This document shows positions 24,452 to 32,723 of a stretch of DNA of 64,000 nt, one piece after another. Where the stretch lies: positions 226,684 through 290,683 of the forward strand of contig NZ_JAPVQY010000002.1 in the NCBI RefSeq assembly GCF_027257875.1, written 5' to 3'. Position numbers and translations under genes: made by a program. The notes beneath the pieces were generated by a model. That model was given only the letters and a program-made list of their open reading frames with translations. It was not told the origin of the DNA and searched no databases. Positions within the stretch are counted from its first letter, which is position 1, and each line of letters begins with the position of its first letter. The DNA comes from Burkholderia sp. IMCC1007 (GTDB lineage: Bacteria > Pseudomonadota > Gammaproteobacteria > Burkholderiales > Burkholderiaceae).

Positions 24452-25318
24452 TCAGGCCTTGCGTGTAACGGTACCGAACAGCCCCTGCGGGCGAACCAAG
24501 AGGATCAGCATCACGATCACGAACAGCACGAGCGCGCCTTGGGAACCGCCGAGATAGACACTCGCATAAGCCTCCACGAGGCCGACGACGAATGCGGAGA
24601 TCGTGGCACCGCCGACACTGCCCAGTCCGCCCATGACGACGACGATGAACGCCCTGCCGAGCACGGCATCTCCGCTGGAAGGCTCCAACGCAAGAATCGG
24701 CGTGACGAGTGCGCCGGTGAGCCCCGCCAGCGCCGTTGCAATGGCAAACGCCAGCGGGAACATACGCGCGGGCCGAATTCCCTGTGCGCGCGCAACCGGG
24801 CTGTCGTCTGCCATCGCACGCAGCGCAATACCGTATCGGGTCCTGAAGACGAGGTAATAGACGCTGCCGATCGCGAGCGCGCACACGCCGAAGACGATCA
24901 GGTTTGCGTAAGGGATATAGAAACCCGGACCGCGCAGCGAGCCGGTCACCGGGAACGGGAAATTCATCGGCTCGGCCCCATAGACGGCCGTCATGCCGGT
25001 CGTGATGATCTGATAGATGCCCAACGTCATCAGCATCGTCGCCAAATGGTCGGAGACGTTCCGCTCCACAACCACGACTTCCACCAGATAGCCGACCACG
25101 CCCGTGGCCAACGCGGCGATCAGCACCGCTGCCGCAAACGGCACGCCCAGGGACTGGGACAGTGAATAGGCGATGTAACCGCCGAGGATGTAGAAACCGC
25201 CATGAGCGAAGTTCACCACGCCCATGATGCCGAATATGAGCGTGAACCCGATGCTGATCAACGCATACTGGGTGCCCAGGCTCAGGCCGATGACGCCAGC
25301 CGAAATCAAGCCTTCCAT
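24452..25318 (-). CDS. ABC importer permease, LivH type
   Basis: This 288-residue permease starts MEGLISAGVIGLSLGTQYALISIGFTLIFGIMGVVNFAHGGFYILGGYIAY, with the LivH signature GVVNFAHG near residue 35. The EAA-like RTRYGIALRAMADDSPVARAQGI loop is at about 155-178, and VMGGLGSVGGATISAFVVGLVEA near 230. It is the first gene of the liv operon. A sigma-54 promoter lies about 330 bp upstream at 25649, leaving a long leader that holds a short open reading frame (25395-25499). Confidence 0.93.
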   Translation of the reverse strand: MEGLISAGVIGLSLGTQYALISIGFTLIFGIMGVVNFAHGGFYILGGYIAYSLSQSLGVPFAAAVLIAALATGVVGYLVEVVVVERNVSDHLATMLMTLGIYQIITTGMTAVYGAEPMNFPFPVTGSLRGPGFYIPYANLIVFGVCALAIGSVYYLVFRTRYGIALRAMADDSPVARAQGIRPARMFPLAFAIATALAGLTGALVTPILALEPSSGDAVLGRAFIVVVMGGLGSVGGATISAFVVGLVEAYASVYLGGSQGALVLFVIVMLILLVRPQGLFGTVTRKA

Positions 25319-25394
25319 GACTTTGATACCTCTCTTTCGATCGTAGGGATAGAGGACGCGCCGAACGAACGGCTGTCAACGTTCGGGACGGCGT

Positions 25395-25499
25395 TCAGTC
25401 AATCGAAAGGCGGATCACCGATGGCCGCGCATGGGAAGCGTCGTCTGTCCCGCGCCGCGCGTCGCGGTGTGCGGTTTCGAAAAATGGAAGGTTGTGCAT
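25395..25499 (-). CDS. Possible 34-residue leader peptide upstream of livH
   Basis: An ATG at 25499 is preceded by CAGGAGACAATCG, a good ribosome site with about 8-bp spacing, and opens a 34-codon frame beginning MHNLPFFETAHRDARRG. It ends 76 bp before livH, inside the presumed sigma-54 transcript. It is rich in Arg and His and resembles no family I know. It may be a regulatory leader, an uncharacterised small protein, or decayed sequence. The good ribosome site is the only real support. Confidence 0.35.
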   Translation of the reverse strand: MHNLPFFETAHRDARRGTDDASHARPSVIRLSID

Positions 25500-25648
25500 C
25501 GATTGTCTCCTGTTTTTTGCTGCTATCGCTCGACCTCGAATGCCGCCGGCTGTCTGTGCGAAACGACGAACCGTCCGCGACCTCGGGGGCATCGGCCCTG
25601 TGCTTGAATCCGCCGTCCTCCGGCGGCACGTCAAGTAGCACGGATAAT

Positions 25649-25663
25649 GCAATGCCCATGCCA
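25649..25663 (-). promoter_or_regulatory. Sigma-54 promoter of the liv operon
   Basis: The minus strand reads TGGCAT-GGGCA-TTGC, matching 9 of 10 consensus bases, 330 bp upstream of livH. Apart from this site, the small frame at 25395 and the elements at 25850-25887, the 25319-26015 interval holds nothing I can call a gene. Confidence 0.7.
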
Positions 25664-25849
25664 GCATCGGGCCGATGTTCCAGGCGACCCGCACGGCACC
25701 CACGCCGGGCAAACGTGATCTTGAAGCGAAAGAACCGGGGCCCCGTATCCATGCGGCTCCGATCGGAGGGCGTCTGGCAAGACGCGACTTCATCGATCAT
25801 CGAAGTCGACGGAGATGCGAAAGGGACAAGTGCACACAACGCGGCAGAT

Positions 25850-25887
25850 GTGTCCTTGCAAAAGACAGGTGTCCATTCCGGCGACTC
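25850..25887. promoter_or_regulatory. Adjacent TGTC-N9-RNCA elements upstream of the liv promoter
   Basis: GTGTCCTTGCAAAAGACAG (25850-25868) and GTGTCCATTCCGGCGACTC (25869-25887) abut exactly, as at 18372-18409. They lie about 187 bp upstream of the -24 box at 25663, farther than elsewhere but within the range of DNA looping. Confidence 0.55.
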
Positions 25888-26015
25888 CCGCCAGGCAAGG
25901 CCCCGGGCATCGGGAATACCCTCGAAAGTAACCTGTGCCGTCCACTTCGGACGCCGTATCGAACTGGCGTGGATCGCCGATTTCGCGTCACGGCCGCTCT
26001 CGTTTCGATGGTGCG

Positions 26016-27695
26016 CTACAGGGCCGGGTAATTCGGCCCGCCGCCGCCTTCCGGCGTGACCCACACGATGTTCTGCGTCGGGTCCTTGATGTCGCAGGTC
26101 TTGCAGTGCACGCAGTTCTGCGCGTTGATCACCAGCCGGTCGCTGCCATCGTCGTTCTTCACGAACTCGTACACGGCCGCCGGGCAGAAGCGCGCCTCCG
26201 GCCCCGCGTACGTGCGCAGGTTCACGTTCACCGGCACGCTCGCGTCCTTCAGCGTCAGGTGCGCCGGCTGGTTCTCCTCGTGGTTCGTGTTCGAGATGAA
26301 CACCGACGACAGCCGATCGAACGTCAGCTTGCCGTCCGGCTTCGGATACTCGATCGGCGTGCATTGCGACGCCGGCTTCAGCATCTCGTGGTCCGCGTGC
26401 TTGTGGTGCAGCGTCCACGGCACGTTGCCGCCCATCACCTTCTGCTCGAGCCCGACCATCAGCGTGCCGAGGTACAGGCCCTTCGCCATCCACTGCTTGA
26501 AGTTGCGCGCGCGGTACAGCTCCGTGTACAGCCACGATTGCTTGAACGCGTCCGGGTACGCATTGAGCTCGTCCGACTGGCGGCCTGCCTGCACCGCGTC
26601 GAACGCGGCGTCGGCGGCCAGCATGCCGGTCTTGATCGCCGCGTGGCTGCCCTTGATCCGCGATGCGTTCAGGAAACCCGCGTCGTCACCGATCAGCGCG
26701 CCGCCCGGGAACACCGTCTTCGGCAGCGACAGCAGGCCGCCGGCCGTGATCGCGCGCGCGCCGTACGACACGCGCTTGCCGCCTTCGAGGAACGCGCGGA
26801 TCGACGGATGCGTCTTGTAGCGCTGGAATTCCTCGAACGGCGACAGGTACGGGTTCGTGTAGCCCAGGCCCACCACGAAGCCGACCACCACCTGGTTGTT
26901 GTCCATGTGATACAGGAACGAGCCGCCGTACGTGTCGGACTTCAGCGGCCAGCCGGCCGTGTGGATCACGAGGCCCGGCTTGTGCTTGGCCGGGTCGATT
27001 TCCCACAGTTCCTTGATGCCGATCCCGTAGGCCTGCGGATCGGCGTTCGCGTCGAGCTTGAACTTGGAGATCAGCTGGCGGCCGAGGTGGCCACGGCAGC
27101 CTTCGGCGAACAGCGTGTACTTCGCGTGCAGCTCCATGCCGAGCTGGAAGTTCTCGGTCGGCTCGCCGTCCTTGCCCACGCCCATGTTGCCGGTCGCGAC
27201 GCCCTTCACCGAGCCGTCGTCGTTATAGAGAATCTCCGCGGCCGGGAAGCCCGGGAAGATCTCGACGCCGAGCGCTTCGGCCTGCGCGCCGAGCCAGCGC
27301 GTGACGTTGCCCAGCGAAATCACGTAGTTGCCGTGGTTCTTGAAGTTCGCGGGCAGCGCCCAGTTCGGCGTGGTGACCGCGCTCTTCTCGGACAGGAACA
27401 GGAAGCGGTCTTCCGTCACCTCGACGGTGAGCGGCGCGCCTTGTTCCTTCCAGTCGGGGAACAGTTCGTTGATCGCGCGCGGGTCCATCACCGCGCCCGA
27501 CAGGATGTGCGCGCCGATCTCGGAACCCTTCTCGAGCACGCACACGCCGATCTCGGTGCCTTTCTCGGCGGCCAGCTGCTTGAGCCGGATCGCCGCCGAC
27601 AGCCCGGCGGGGCCGCCGCCGACGATCACGACGTCGTATTCCATGGATTCGCGCTGTTGCGCTGCGTCACTATGCACGACAGCTGAATTTGTCAT
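26016..27695 (-). CDS. Electron transfer flavoprotein-ubiquinone oxidoreductase
   Basis: This 559-residue protein is full length for ETF-QO. The FAD motif [20 protein letters not shown] is at about 21-40, and the [11 protein letters not shown] and [25 protein letters not shown] blocks are conserved. The C-terminal 4Fe-4S ligands are one cysteine in [11 protein letters not shown] and three in [13 protein letters not shown]. It passes electrons from ETF, loaded by acyl-CoA dehydrogenases, to ubiquinone at the inner membrane. Codon use is strongly GC-biased, as in highly expressed core genes. Its presence next to ETF and acyl-CoA genes gives the cluster its own electron route. Confidence 0.96.
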   Translation of the reverse strand: MTNSAVVHSDAAQQRESMEYDVVIVGGGPAGLSAAIRLKQLAAEKGTEIGVCVLEKGSEIGAHILSGAVMDPRAINELFPDWKEQGAPLTVEVTEDRFLFLSEKSAVTTPNWALPANFKNHGNYVISLGNVTRWLGAQAEALGVEIFPGFPAAEILYNDDGSVKGVATGNMGVGKDGEPTENFQLGMELHAKYTLFAEGCRGHLGRQLISKFKLDANADPQAYGIGIKELWEIDPAKHKPGLVIHTAGWPLKSDTYGGSFLYHMDNNQVVVGFVVGLGYTNPYLSPFEEFQRYKTHPSIRAFLEGGKRVSYGARAITAGGLLSLPKTVFPGGALIGDDAGFLNASRIKGSHAAIKTGMLAADAAFDAVQAGRQSDELNAYPDAFKQSWLYTELYRARNFKQWMAKGLYLGTLMVGLEQKVMGGNVPWTLHHKHADHEMLKPASQCTPIEYPKPDGKLTFDRLSSVFISNTNHEENQPAHLTLKDASVPVNVNLRTYAGPEARFCPAAVYEFVKNDDGSDRLVINAQNCVHCKTCDIKDPTQNIVWVTPEGGGGPNYPAL

Positions 27696-27785
27696 CGATC
27701 TCTCTGAATAAACGGACGAACTGCGCGATGGCGAGACGGCGCCCCATGCAACGCGTAACCCGGAATCGCAGACCGCCGTCTCGCG

Positions 27786-28013
27786 TCATCCGTCGAACTG
27801 CTCGAGGACATGCAGAAGGTCTGTCTTGCTCGGGCGCGTGCCCCAATTGCTTACACCGGCGCTCGTGGCCACGATCATCCATGACTGGGGCGGAAAGAAT
27901 TCGTGCGACAGCACGCCGTTCGACGATATGCGAAGTCGTCCCGAGCCTTCGTGAAATTCGGCCGTCAGCGACGTGTTGCCGACATGCCTTTGTACCAGCG
28001 TCGAACCAAACAT
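27786..28013 (-). CDS. Small protein of unknown function (75 residues)
   Basis: An ATG at 28013 is preceded by AGGAGGGG with 4-bp spacing, one of the strongest ribosome sites in the window. The product begins MFGSTLVQRHVGNTSLTAEF and ends LLHVLEQFDG. I see no signal peptide, membrane segment or cysteine cluster, and do not recognise the family. It sits between pntB (63 bp upstream) and ETF-QO (90 bp downstream) on the same strand, so it is probably co-transcribed with them. Confidence 0.5.
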   Translation of the reverse strand: MFGSTLVQRHVGNTSLTAEFHEGSGRLRISSNGVLSHEFFPPQSWMIVATSAGVSNWGTRPSKTDLLHVLEQFDG

Positions 28014-28033
28014 TTTCCCCTCCTGATCACTCG

Positions 28034-28065
28034 GACACGGATGCGGACCGGAGCGAGTCCGTGTC
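28034..28065. repeat. Inverted repeat between pntB and the 75-residue gene
   Basis: GACACGGA and TCCGTGTC form an 8-bp stem with a 16-base loop just after the pntB stop. No T-run follows on the minus strand, so partial termination or mRNA processing is more likely than a full stop. Confidence 0.4.
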
Positions 28066-28076
28066 AGTCGGCCCGT

Positions 28077-29534
28077 TTAGTCGATGGCCTTCACCATGTC
28101 CTCGACAACCTTCTTCGCATCGCCGAAAACCATCATCGTCTTGTCCATATAGAACAACTCGTTGTCGAGCCCCGCATATCCGGCAGCCATCGAACGTTTA
28201 TTGACGATGACCGTCCGCGCCTTGTATGCGTCGAGGATCGGCATACCGTAGATCGGACTGCCCTTTTCCAGCGCGACCGGGTTCACCACGTCGTTGGCAC
28301 CGAGCACGATCGCGACATCGGCCTGCGAGAATTCGCCGTTGATCTCCTCCATCTCGAACACCTGGTCATACGGCACCTCGGCTTCCGCGAGCAGCACGTT
28401 CATGTGACCGGGCATGCGCCCCGCGACCGGATGAATTGCATACTTCACCGTCACACCCTTTTCCGTGAGTTTCTGAGACAGCTCGTTGATCGCGTGTTGC
28501 GCACGCGCGACCGCCAGGCCATATCCCGGAACGATGATCACGGATTCCGCGTTCGACAGCATGTACGCGGCGTCGTCCGCGCTGCCGCTCTTGACCGGAC
28601 GCTGTTCCTTGGCCCCGCCGGCAGCGGCATTGGCCTCGCCGCCGAACCCGCCCAGAATCACGTTGAAGAACGATCGGTTCATCGCCTTGCACATGATGTA
28701 GGACAGAATCGCACCGGAGCTGCCCACCAACGAGCCGGCAATGATCAGCATCGGATTGCCGAGCGAAAAGCCGATGCCCGCAGCCGCCCAGCCGGAGTAG
28801 CTGTTCAGCATCGACACCACCACCGGCATGTCTGCGCCGCCGATCGGGATGATGATCAACACGCCCATCACGAACGCGAATGCCAGCATCAACAGAAACA
28901 CGGACCAGCTTTCGGTCGCCATGAACGTCAGGCCGAGCCCGATCGTGGTCAGTCCCAGCACGAGGTTCAGAAAATGCTGCCCCTTGAACTGGACCGGCGC
29001 GCCCTGAAATACGCGCAGCGTGTACTTACCGCTGAGCTTGCCGAACGCGATCACTGATCCGCTGAACGTGATCGCGCCAATCGCCGCTCCGAGGAAAAGC
29101 TCGAGCCGGTTGCCGGTCGGGATCGACGGGTGCGCGAGACCGTCCAGGCCCGCGCCCGCAGCCAACGGTGCAGGCGTAATGCCGAACGCCCAAGGCTCCG
29201 TCACCGCGGCCACCGCGATGAAGACGGCTGCCAAGCCGATCATGCTGTGCATGAACGCCACCAGCTCCGGCATCTTGGTCATTTCCACGCGATACGCCAT
29301 CACGGCGCCGACGGTTCCCCCCAGGAGCAGACCGAGCAGCACGAGCCCGATCCCGGTCGGCGTGGCGGCGAGCTTCACGATCAGAGCCGCGGTGGTCAGT
29401 ACTGCGATTGCCATGCCCGTCATGCCGAATGCGTTTCCGCGAATGGCCGTCGTCGGGTGAGACAGCCCCTTCAGCGCCTGAATGAAACAGATGCTGGCCA
29501 GCAAATACAACAAGGTAACGAGGTTCATGCTCAT
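28077..29534 (-). CDS. pntB: Proton-translocating NAD(P) transhydrogenase, beta subunit
   Basis: This 485-residue protein is full length for PntB. The N-terminal half has about nine membrane helices (for example MNLVTLLYLLASICFIQALKGL). The C-terminal NADP domain shows VIIVPGYGLAVARAQHAINEL, AIHPVAGRMPGHMNVLLAEA, VAIVLGANDVVNPVALEKG and VNKRSMAAGYAGLDNELFY. The enzyme couples proton entry to NADPH formation from NADH at the inner membrane. It starts 5 bp after pntAB. Its place in this catabolic cluster suggests that the pathway makes much NADH and needs NADPH. Confidence 0.96.
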   Translation of the reverse strand: MSMNLVTLLYLLASICFIQALKGLSHPTTAIRGNAFGMTGMAIAVLTTAALIVKLAATPTGIGLVLLGLLLGGTVGAVMAYRVEMTKMPELVAFMHSMIGLAAVFIAVAAVTEPWAFGITPAPLAAGAGLDGLAHPSIPTGNRLELFLGAAIGAITFSGSVIAFGKLSGKYTLRVFQGAPVQFKGQHFLNLVLGLTTIGLGLTFMATESWSVFLLMLAFAFVMGVLIIIPIGGADMPVVVSMLNSYSGWAAAGIGFSLGNPMLIIAGSLVGSSGAILSYIMCKAMNRSFFNVILGGFGGEANAAAGGAKEQRPVKSGSADDAAYMLSNAESVIIVPGYGLAVARAQHAINELSQKLTEKGVTVKYAIHPVAGRMPGHMNVLLAEAEVPYDQVFEMEEINGEFSQADVAIVLGANDVVNPVALEKGSPIYGMPILDAYKARTVIVNKRSMAAGYAGLDNELFYMDKTMMVFGDAKKVVEDMVKAID

Positions 29535-29539
29535 GATCG

Positions 29540-29857
29540 TTACGCCCCCGCCTTTTCAGTCGTCTTTCTTTCTTTCTTCCTGAACATTTCCAGCATCCGT
29601 CGCGTGACGAGGAAGCCCCCGAACACGTTGACCGCGGCGAGCGCAACCGCGAGCACGCCAGCGGTTCTGCCGAGACCGCTCGATGTCAGTCCCGCCGCGA
29701 GCATCGCGCCGACGATGACGATCGCCGAGATCGCGTTGGTCACGGCCATCAAGGGCGTATGCAGTGCGGGCGTCACATTCCAGACGACGTGATAGCCGAC
29801 ATAGATGGCCAGGGCAAAGATGATCAGGTTGGTGATGATGTGGCTGACAGCTTCCAT
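29540..29857 (-). CDS. pntAB: NAD(P) transhydrogenase, alpha subunit membrane part
   Basis: This 105-residue protein carries three membrane segments (LIIFALAIYVGYHVVWNVTPALHTPLMAVTNAISAIVIVGAML..., then AGVLAVALAAVNVFGGFLVTRRMLEMF). The VTPALHTPLMAVTNAISAI block is the PntAb signature. In this split form the alpha subunit is divided into a soluble and a membrane piece, as is usual in beta-proteobacteria. It lies 8 bp after pntAA and 5 bp before pntB. Confidence 0.95.
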   Translation of the reverse strand: MEAVSHIITNLIIFALAIYVGYHVVWNVTPALHTPLMAVTNAISAIVIVGAMLAAGLTSSGLGRTAGVLAVALAAVNVFGGFLVTRRMLEMFRKKERKTTEKAGA

Positions 29858-29865
29858 GGCGATTC

Positions 29866-31026
29866 TCAGTTCGTGGTCGAAGCTTCCGCCGTTGACCGGA
29901 CGGGAGCAGGTTGATCGCGCATGACCATTCCGTCCCGGGCAACCAGGCAGGCGGCAACGATGTCATCCTCGAGATCGATCGTCACGCCGCCGCCCTTCGG
30001 CAGAATCAGTTTCAGGAAATCGAGTACGTTGCGCGCATACAGGTTGCTGGCGTCGGTGGCAACCAGCGCAGGCAGGTTCGTTTCGCCGACGATCGTCACC
30101 CCGTGCCGAATCGCAGTGCTGCCCGGCTCGGTCAGCGGGCAATTGCCACCCTGGGCCGCCGCGAGATCCACGATGACGGAACCCGGCTTCATCGATTCCA
30201 CCATCGCCTCGGTCACCAGCACCGGCGCGGGCCGCCCGGGAATCAGCGCCGTGGTGATGACGATATCGGCGGCCGCGACACGCCTGGCCACTTCAACCTG
30301 CTGACGCTGCAGCCACGAGGCCGGCATCGGCCTCGCGTATCCGCCGACACCCTCCGCGGCCTCTTTTTCTTCCGCCGTTTCGTAGGGCACGTCGATGAAC
30401 TTCGCCCCCAGAGACTCCACCTGCTCCTTGACGCTCGGACGCACGTCGCTCGCTTCGATGACAGCGCCCAGGCGTTTTGCCGTCGCGATGGCCTGCAACC
30501 CGGCAACCCCGACACCGAGAATCACGACGCGCGCCGCCTTCACGGTCCCCGCCGCCGTCATCAACATCGGGAAGATGCGCCGATATCGATCGGCGGCGAT
30601 CATGACAGCCTTGTAGCCTGCGATATTCGCCTGGCTCGACAGCACATCCAGGCTTTGCGCGCGCGTCGTTCGCGGCGCGGCCTCGAGCGCGAACGCCGTG
30701 ATGCCAGCTTTGGCGAGCCGTTGGAGACCAGTTGCATCGAACGGATTGAGCATCCCGACCAGCACGGCCCCCACGCGGAAAGCGGCGAGTTCGCTGTCGA
30801 GAGGCGACCTGACTTTCAGCACGACCTCGCAGCCGAGCGCAGCCGCTTGATCCACGATCTCGGCGCCGGCGGCCCGATAAACGTCGTCGGTATAGCTGGC
30901 CCCCTGCCCCGCACCGGAAGCCACGCGCACCGTGTGTCCCTGATCCTGCAGTTTCCTGGCCGTCTCCGGGGTAACGGCGACGCGGGCTTCGCCCGGCGTT
31001 GTTTCGACGGGCACACCTATCAGCAT
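29866..31026 (-). CDS. pntAA: NAD(P) transhydrogenase, alpha subunit soluble part
   Basis: This 386-residue soluble domain I binds NAD(H). It opens MLIGVPVETTPGEARVAVTPETARKL, the alanine-dehydrogenase/PntA N-terminus, and has VVILGVGVAGLQAIATAKRLGA (NAD site near 168-188), SDVRPSVKEQVESLGAKF and the mobile-loop region GYARPMPASWLQRQ. It assembles with PntAb and PntB. The gap to the thiolase stop upstream is 185 bp and holds no clear promoter, so it may be read through from the sigma-54 promoter at 32459. Confidence 0.95.
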   Translation of the reverse strand: MLIGVPVETTPGEARVAVTPETARKLQDQGHTVRVASGAGQGASYTDDVYRAAGAEIVDQAAALGCEVVLKVRSPLDSELAAFRVGAVLVGMLNPFDATGLQRLAKAGITAFALEAAPRTTRAQSLDVLSSQANIAGYKAVMIAADRYRRIFPMLMTAAGTVKAARVVILGVGVAGLQAIATAKRLGAVIEASDVRPSVKEQVESLGAKFIDVPYETAEEKEAAEGVGGYARPMPASWLQRQQVEVARRVAAADIVITTALIPGRPAPVLVTEAMVESMKPGSVIVDLAAAQGGNCPLTEPGSTAIRHGVTIVGETNLPALVATDASNLYARNVLDFLKLILPKGGGVTIDLEDDIVAACLVARDGMVMRDQPAPVRSTAEASTTN

Positions 31027-31211
31027 GACTTCTGCTCCTTGAGAAAAATGATCGTTCGTTGCCGCGCAGCGGATACGCGGACCAACGCTCGATGTCGCGC
31101 CGGCGATGAACCAACGATGAGCGGCACGTGTGTTACATGAACGCCACGCGGCCGGCGCGCGAAATGAACTCGCCGGTTTCAGCCGAATTCGTTACGCGTA
31201 TCCGATCGCAC

Positions 31212-32417
31212 TCAGACGCGCTCCAGGATCAATGCGATGCCCTGGCCCACTCCGATGCACATCGTGCACAATGCGTAGCGACCGCTCGTGGCGTGCAACT
31301 GATTGATTGCCGTCGTCACGAGACGCGCGCCCGACGCGCCGAGCGGATGACCGAGTGCAATCGCCCCGCCGTTGGGGTTGACCCGGGGATCATCGTCCTT
31401 CAGGCCCAGCAGGCGCAACACGGCCAGCCCCTGTGCGGCGAACGCCTCGTTGAGTTCGATCACGTCGATCTCGTCGAGCCGCAATCCGGCCAGTGCCAGA
31501 ACCTTCTCCGTCGCCGGCGCCGGACCGATACCCATCACGCGCGGCGGCACACCCGCGGTTGCCATCGCGACCACCCGAGCACGGGGCGTGAGACTGTGTT
31601 GGGCGATCGCGCGCTCGTCGGACAGCAGCAACGCACAGGCTCCGTCGTTGACGCCGCTCGCGTTTCCGGCCGTCACGCTGCCGTCAGGCCGCACGACACC
31701 CTTGAGCTTCGCAAGGGCTTCGAACGACGTCTCGCGAGGATGCTCGTCCTGCTTCACGACCAGCGGCTCGCCTTTTTTCTGCGGGATGTAGACAGGCGTG
31801 ATCTCGCTATCGAAGAACCCGCGCTTTTGCGCGGCCAGCGCCTTCGTCTGCGAAGCCAGCGCCATCCGATCCTGAGCGTCACGCCCGATCTTGTAGTCGA
31901 CCGCAACGTTCTCCGCCGTTTCCGGCATCGCATCGGCGCCGTACTGCTCCTTCATCAGCTTGTTGACGAATCGCCAGCCGATCGTCGTGTCGTAGACCGC
32001 GTTCGCACGGCTGAAAGCCGACTCCGCCTTCGGCATGACAAAGGGCGCGCGACTCATGCTTTCCACGCCGCCCGCAACCATCAACGCTGTTTCGCCGGAC
32101 TTGATCGCGCGCGCTGCGCTGCCCACCGCATCGAGGCCCGAGCCGCACAGTCGATTGATCGTGGCGCCCGGTACGCCGAGCGGCAGGCCGGCGAGCAAGC
32201 TCGCCATGCGCGCGACGTTGCGGTTGTCCTCACCGGCCTGATTCGCGCAGCCGAGCAGCACGTCGCCGACCGCCTCCCAGTCGACGCCAGGATTGCGCGC
32301 CATCAGCGCCCTGATCGGAATCGCGGCCAAATCGTCGGCGCGCACGGAAGAAAGCGAGCCGCCATAGCGGCCGAACGGCGTACGGATTGCATCGCAGATA
32401 AAGGCTTGTGTACTCAT
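31212..32417 (-). CDS. Acetyl-CoA acyltransferase, 3-oxoadipyl-CoA thiolase type
   Basis: From the ATG at 32417 (MSTQAFICDAIRTPFGRYGG) this protein has 401 residues, the length of PcaF/PaaJ thiolases. The acylated cysteine is in NRLCGSGLDAVGSAARAI (Cys about 90). NEAFAAQGLAVLR, GGAIALGHPLGASGAR (His) and CTMCIGVGQGIALILE (second Cys) complete the active site. It cleaves 3-oxoacyl-CoA (oxoadipyl-CoA in named relatives). Here it can serve dicarboxyl-CoA beta-oxidation after ring opening. A sigma-54 promoter lies 42 bp upstream. Confidence 0.93.
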   Translation of the reverse strand: MSTQAFICDAIRTPFGRYGGSLSSVRADDLAAIPIRALMARNPGVDWEAVGDVLLGCANQAGEDNRNVARMASLLAGLPLGVPGATINRLCGSGLDAVGSAARAIKSGETALMVAGGVESMSRAPFVMPKAESAFSRANAVYDTTIGWRFVNKLMKEQYGADAMPETAENVAVDYKIGRDAQDRMALASQTKALAAQKRGFFDSEITPVYIPQKKGEPLVVKQDEHPRETSFEALAKLKGVVRPDGSVTAGNASGVNDGACALLLSDERAIAQHSLTPRARVVAMATAGVPPRVMGIGPAPATEKVLALAGLRLDEIDVIELNEAFAAQGLAVLRLLGLKDDDPRVNPNGGAIALGHPLGASGARLVTTAINQLHATSGRYALCTMCIGVGQGIALILERV

Positions 32418-32458
32418 GACGTGGCGTCGCATCGAGAAGTTGAAATCACACTCTTAAT

Positions 32459-32473
32459 GCAATGAACATGCCA
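32459..32473 (-). promoter_or_regulatory. Sigma-54 promoter of the thiolase gene
   Basis: The minus strand reads TGGCAT-GTTCA-TTGC, matching 9 of 10 consensus bases, 41 bp upstream of the thiolase ATG. It could also drive pntAA-AB-B and ETF-QO downstream. Confidence 0.75.
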
Positions 32474-32602
32474 GTCACGCCCGGATTCGGCTTTCGGGCT
32501 CCAATGCGGTCGGCATGGACATGCGCAACGGGCTTTCACCGACGTGCGACGCCCGCTCTTCGCGCCACGACATGATCACGTTCACGCGACAGCGATGCAT
32601 CG

Positions 32603-32643
32603 TTGTCTGCGGTCTCTACATCAGATGTCGTTTCGACGGACAT
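32603..32643. promoter_or_regulatory. TGTC-N9-RNCA elements upstream of the thiolase promoter
   Basis: TTGTCTGCGGTCTCTACAT (32603-32621) and ATGTCGTTTCGACGGACAT (32625-32643) lie 22 bp apart and 130 bp upstream of the -24 box at 32473. The second is an exact TGTC-N9-GACA match. No gene is visible in 32474-32723. Confidence 0.55.
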
Positions 32644-32723
32644 GTGCCGAGTCGAGTCCGACATGATGTGCAGTGCTGCTTCCTGAACGGCATACCGCGC
32701 ACGCGCCTGCAACGTACGCTCGC

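Noticed and set aside
25399-26535. Long minus-strand open frame overlapping ETF-QO and the liv upstream region
   Set aside because: It is a GC-rich shadow of the ETF-QO gene continued into non-coding DNA; no domain is visible and it covers the promoter elements.
27751-27775. Possible -24/-12 promoter upstream of ETF-QO (minus strand, CGGGTT-N5-TTGC)
   Set aside because: Only GG and TTGC fit, the rest of the -24 box does not, and no TGTC-N9-RNCA element was found nearby.
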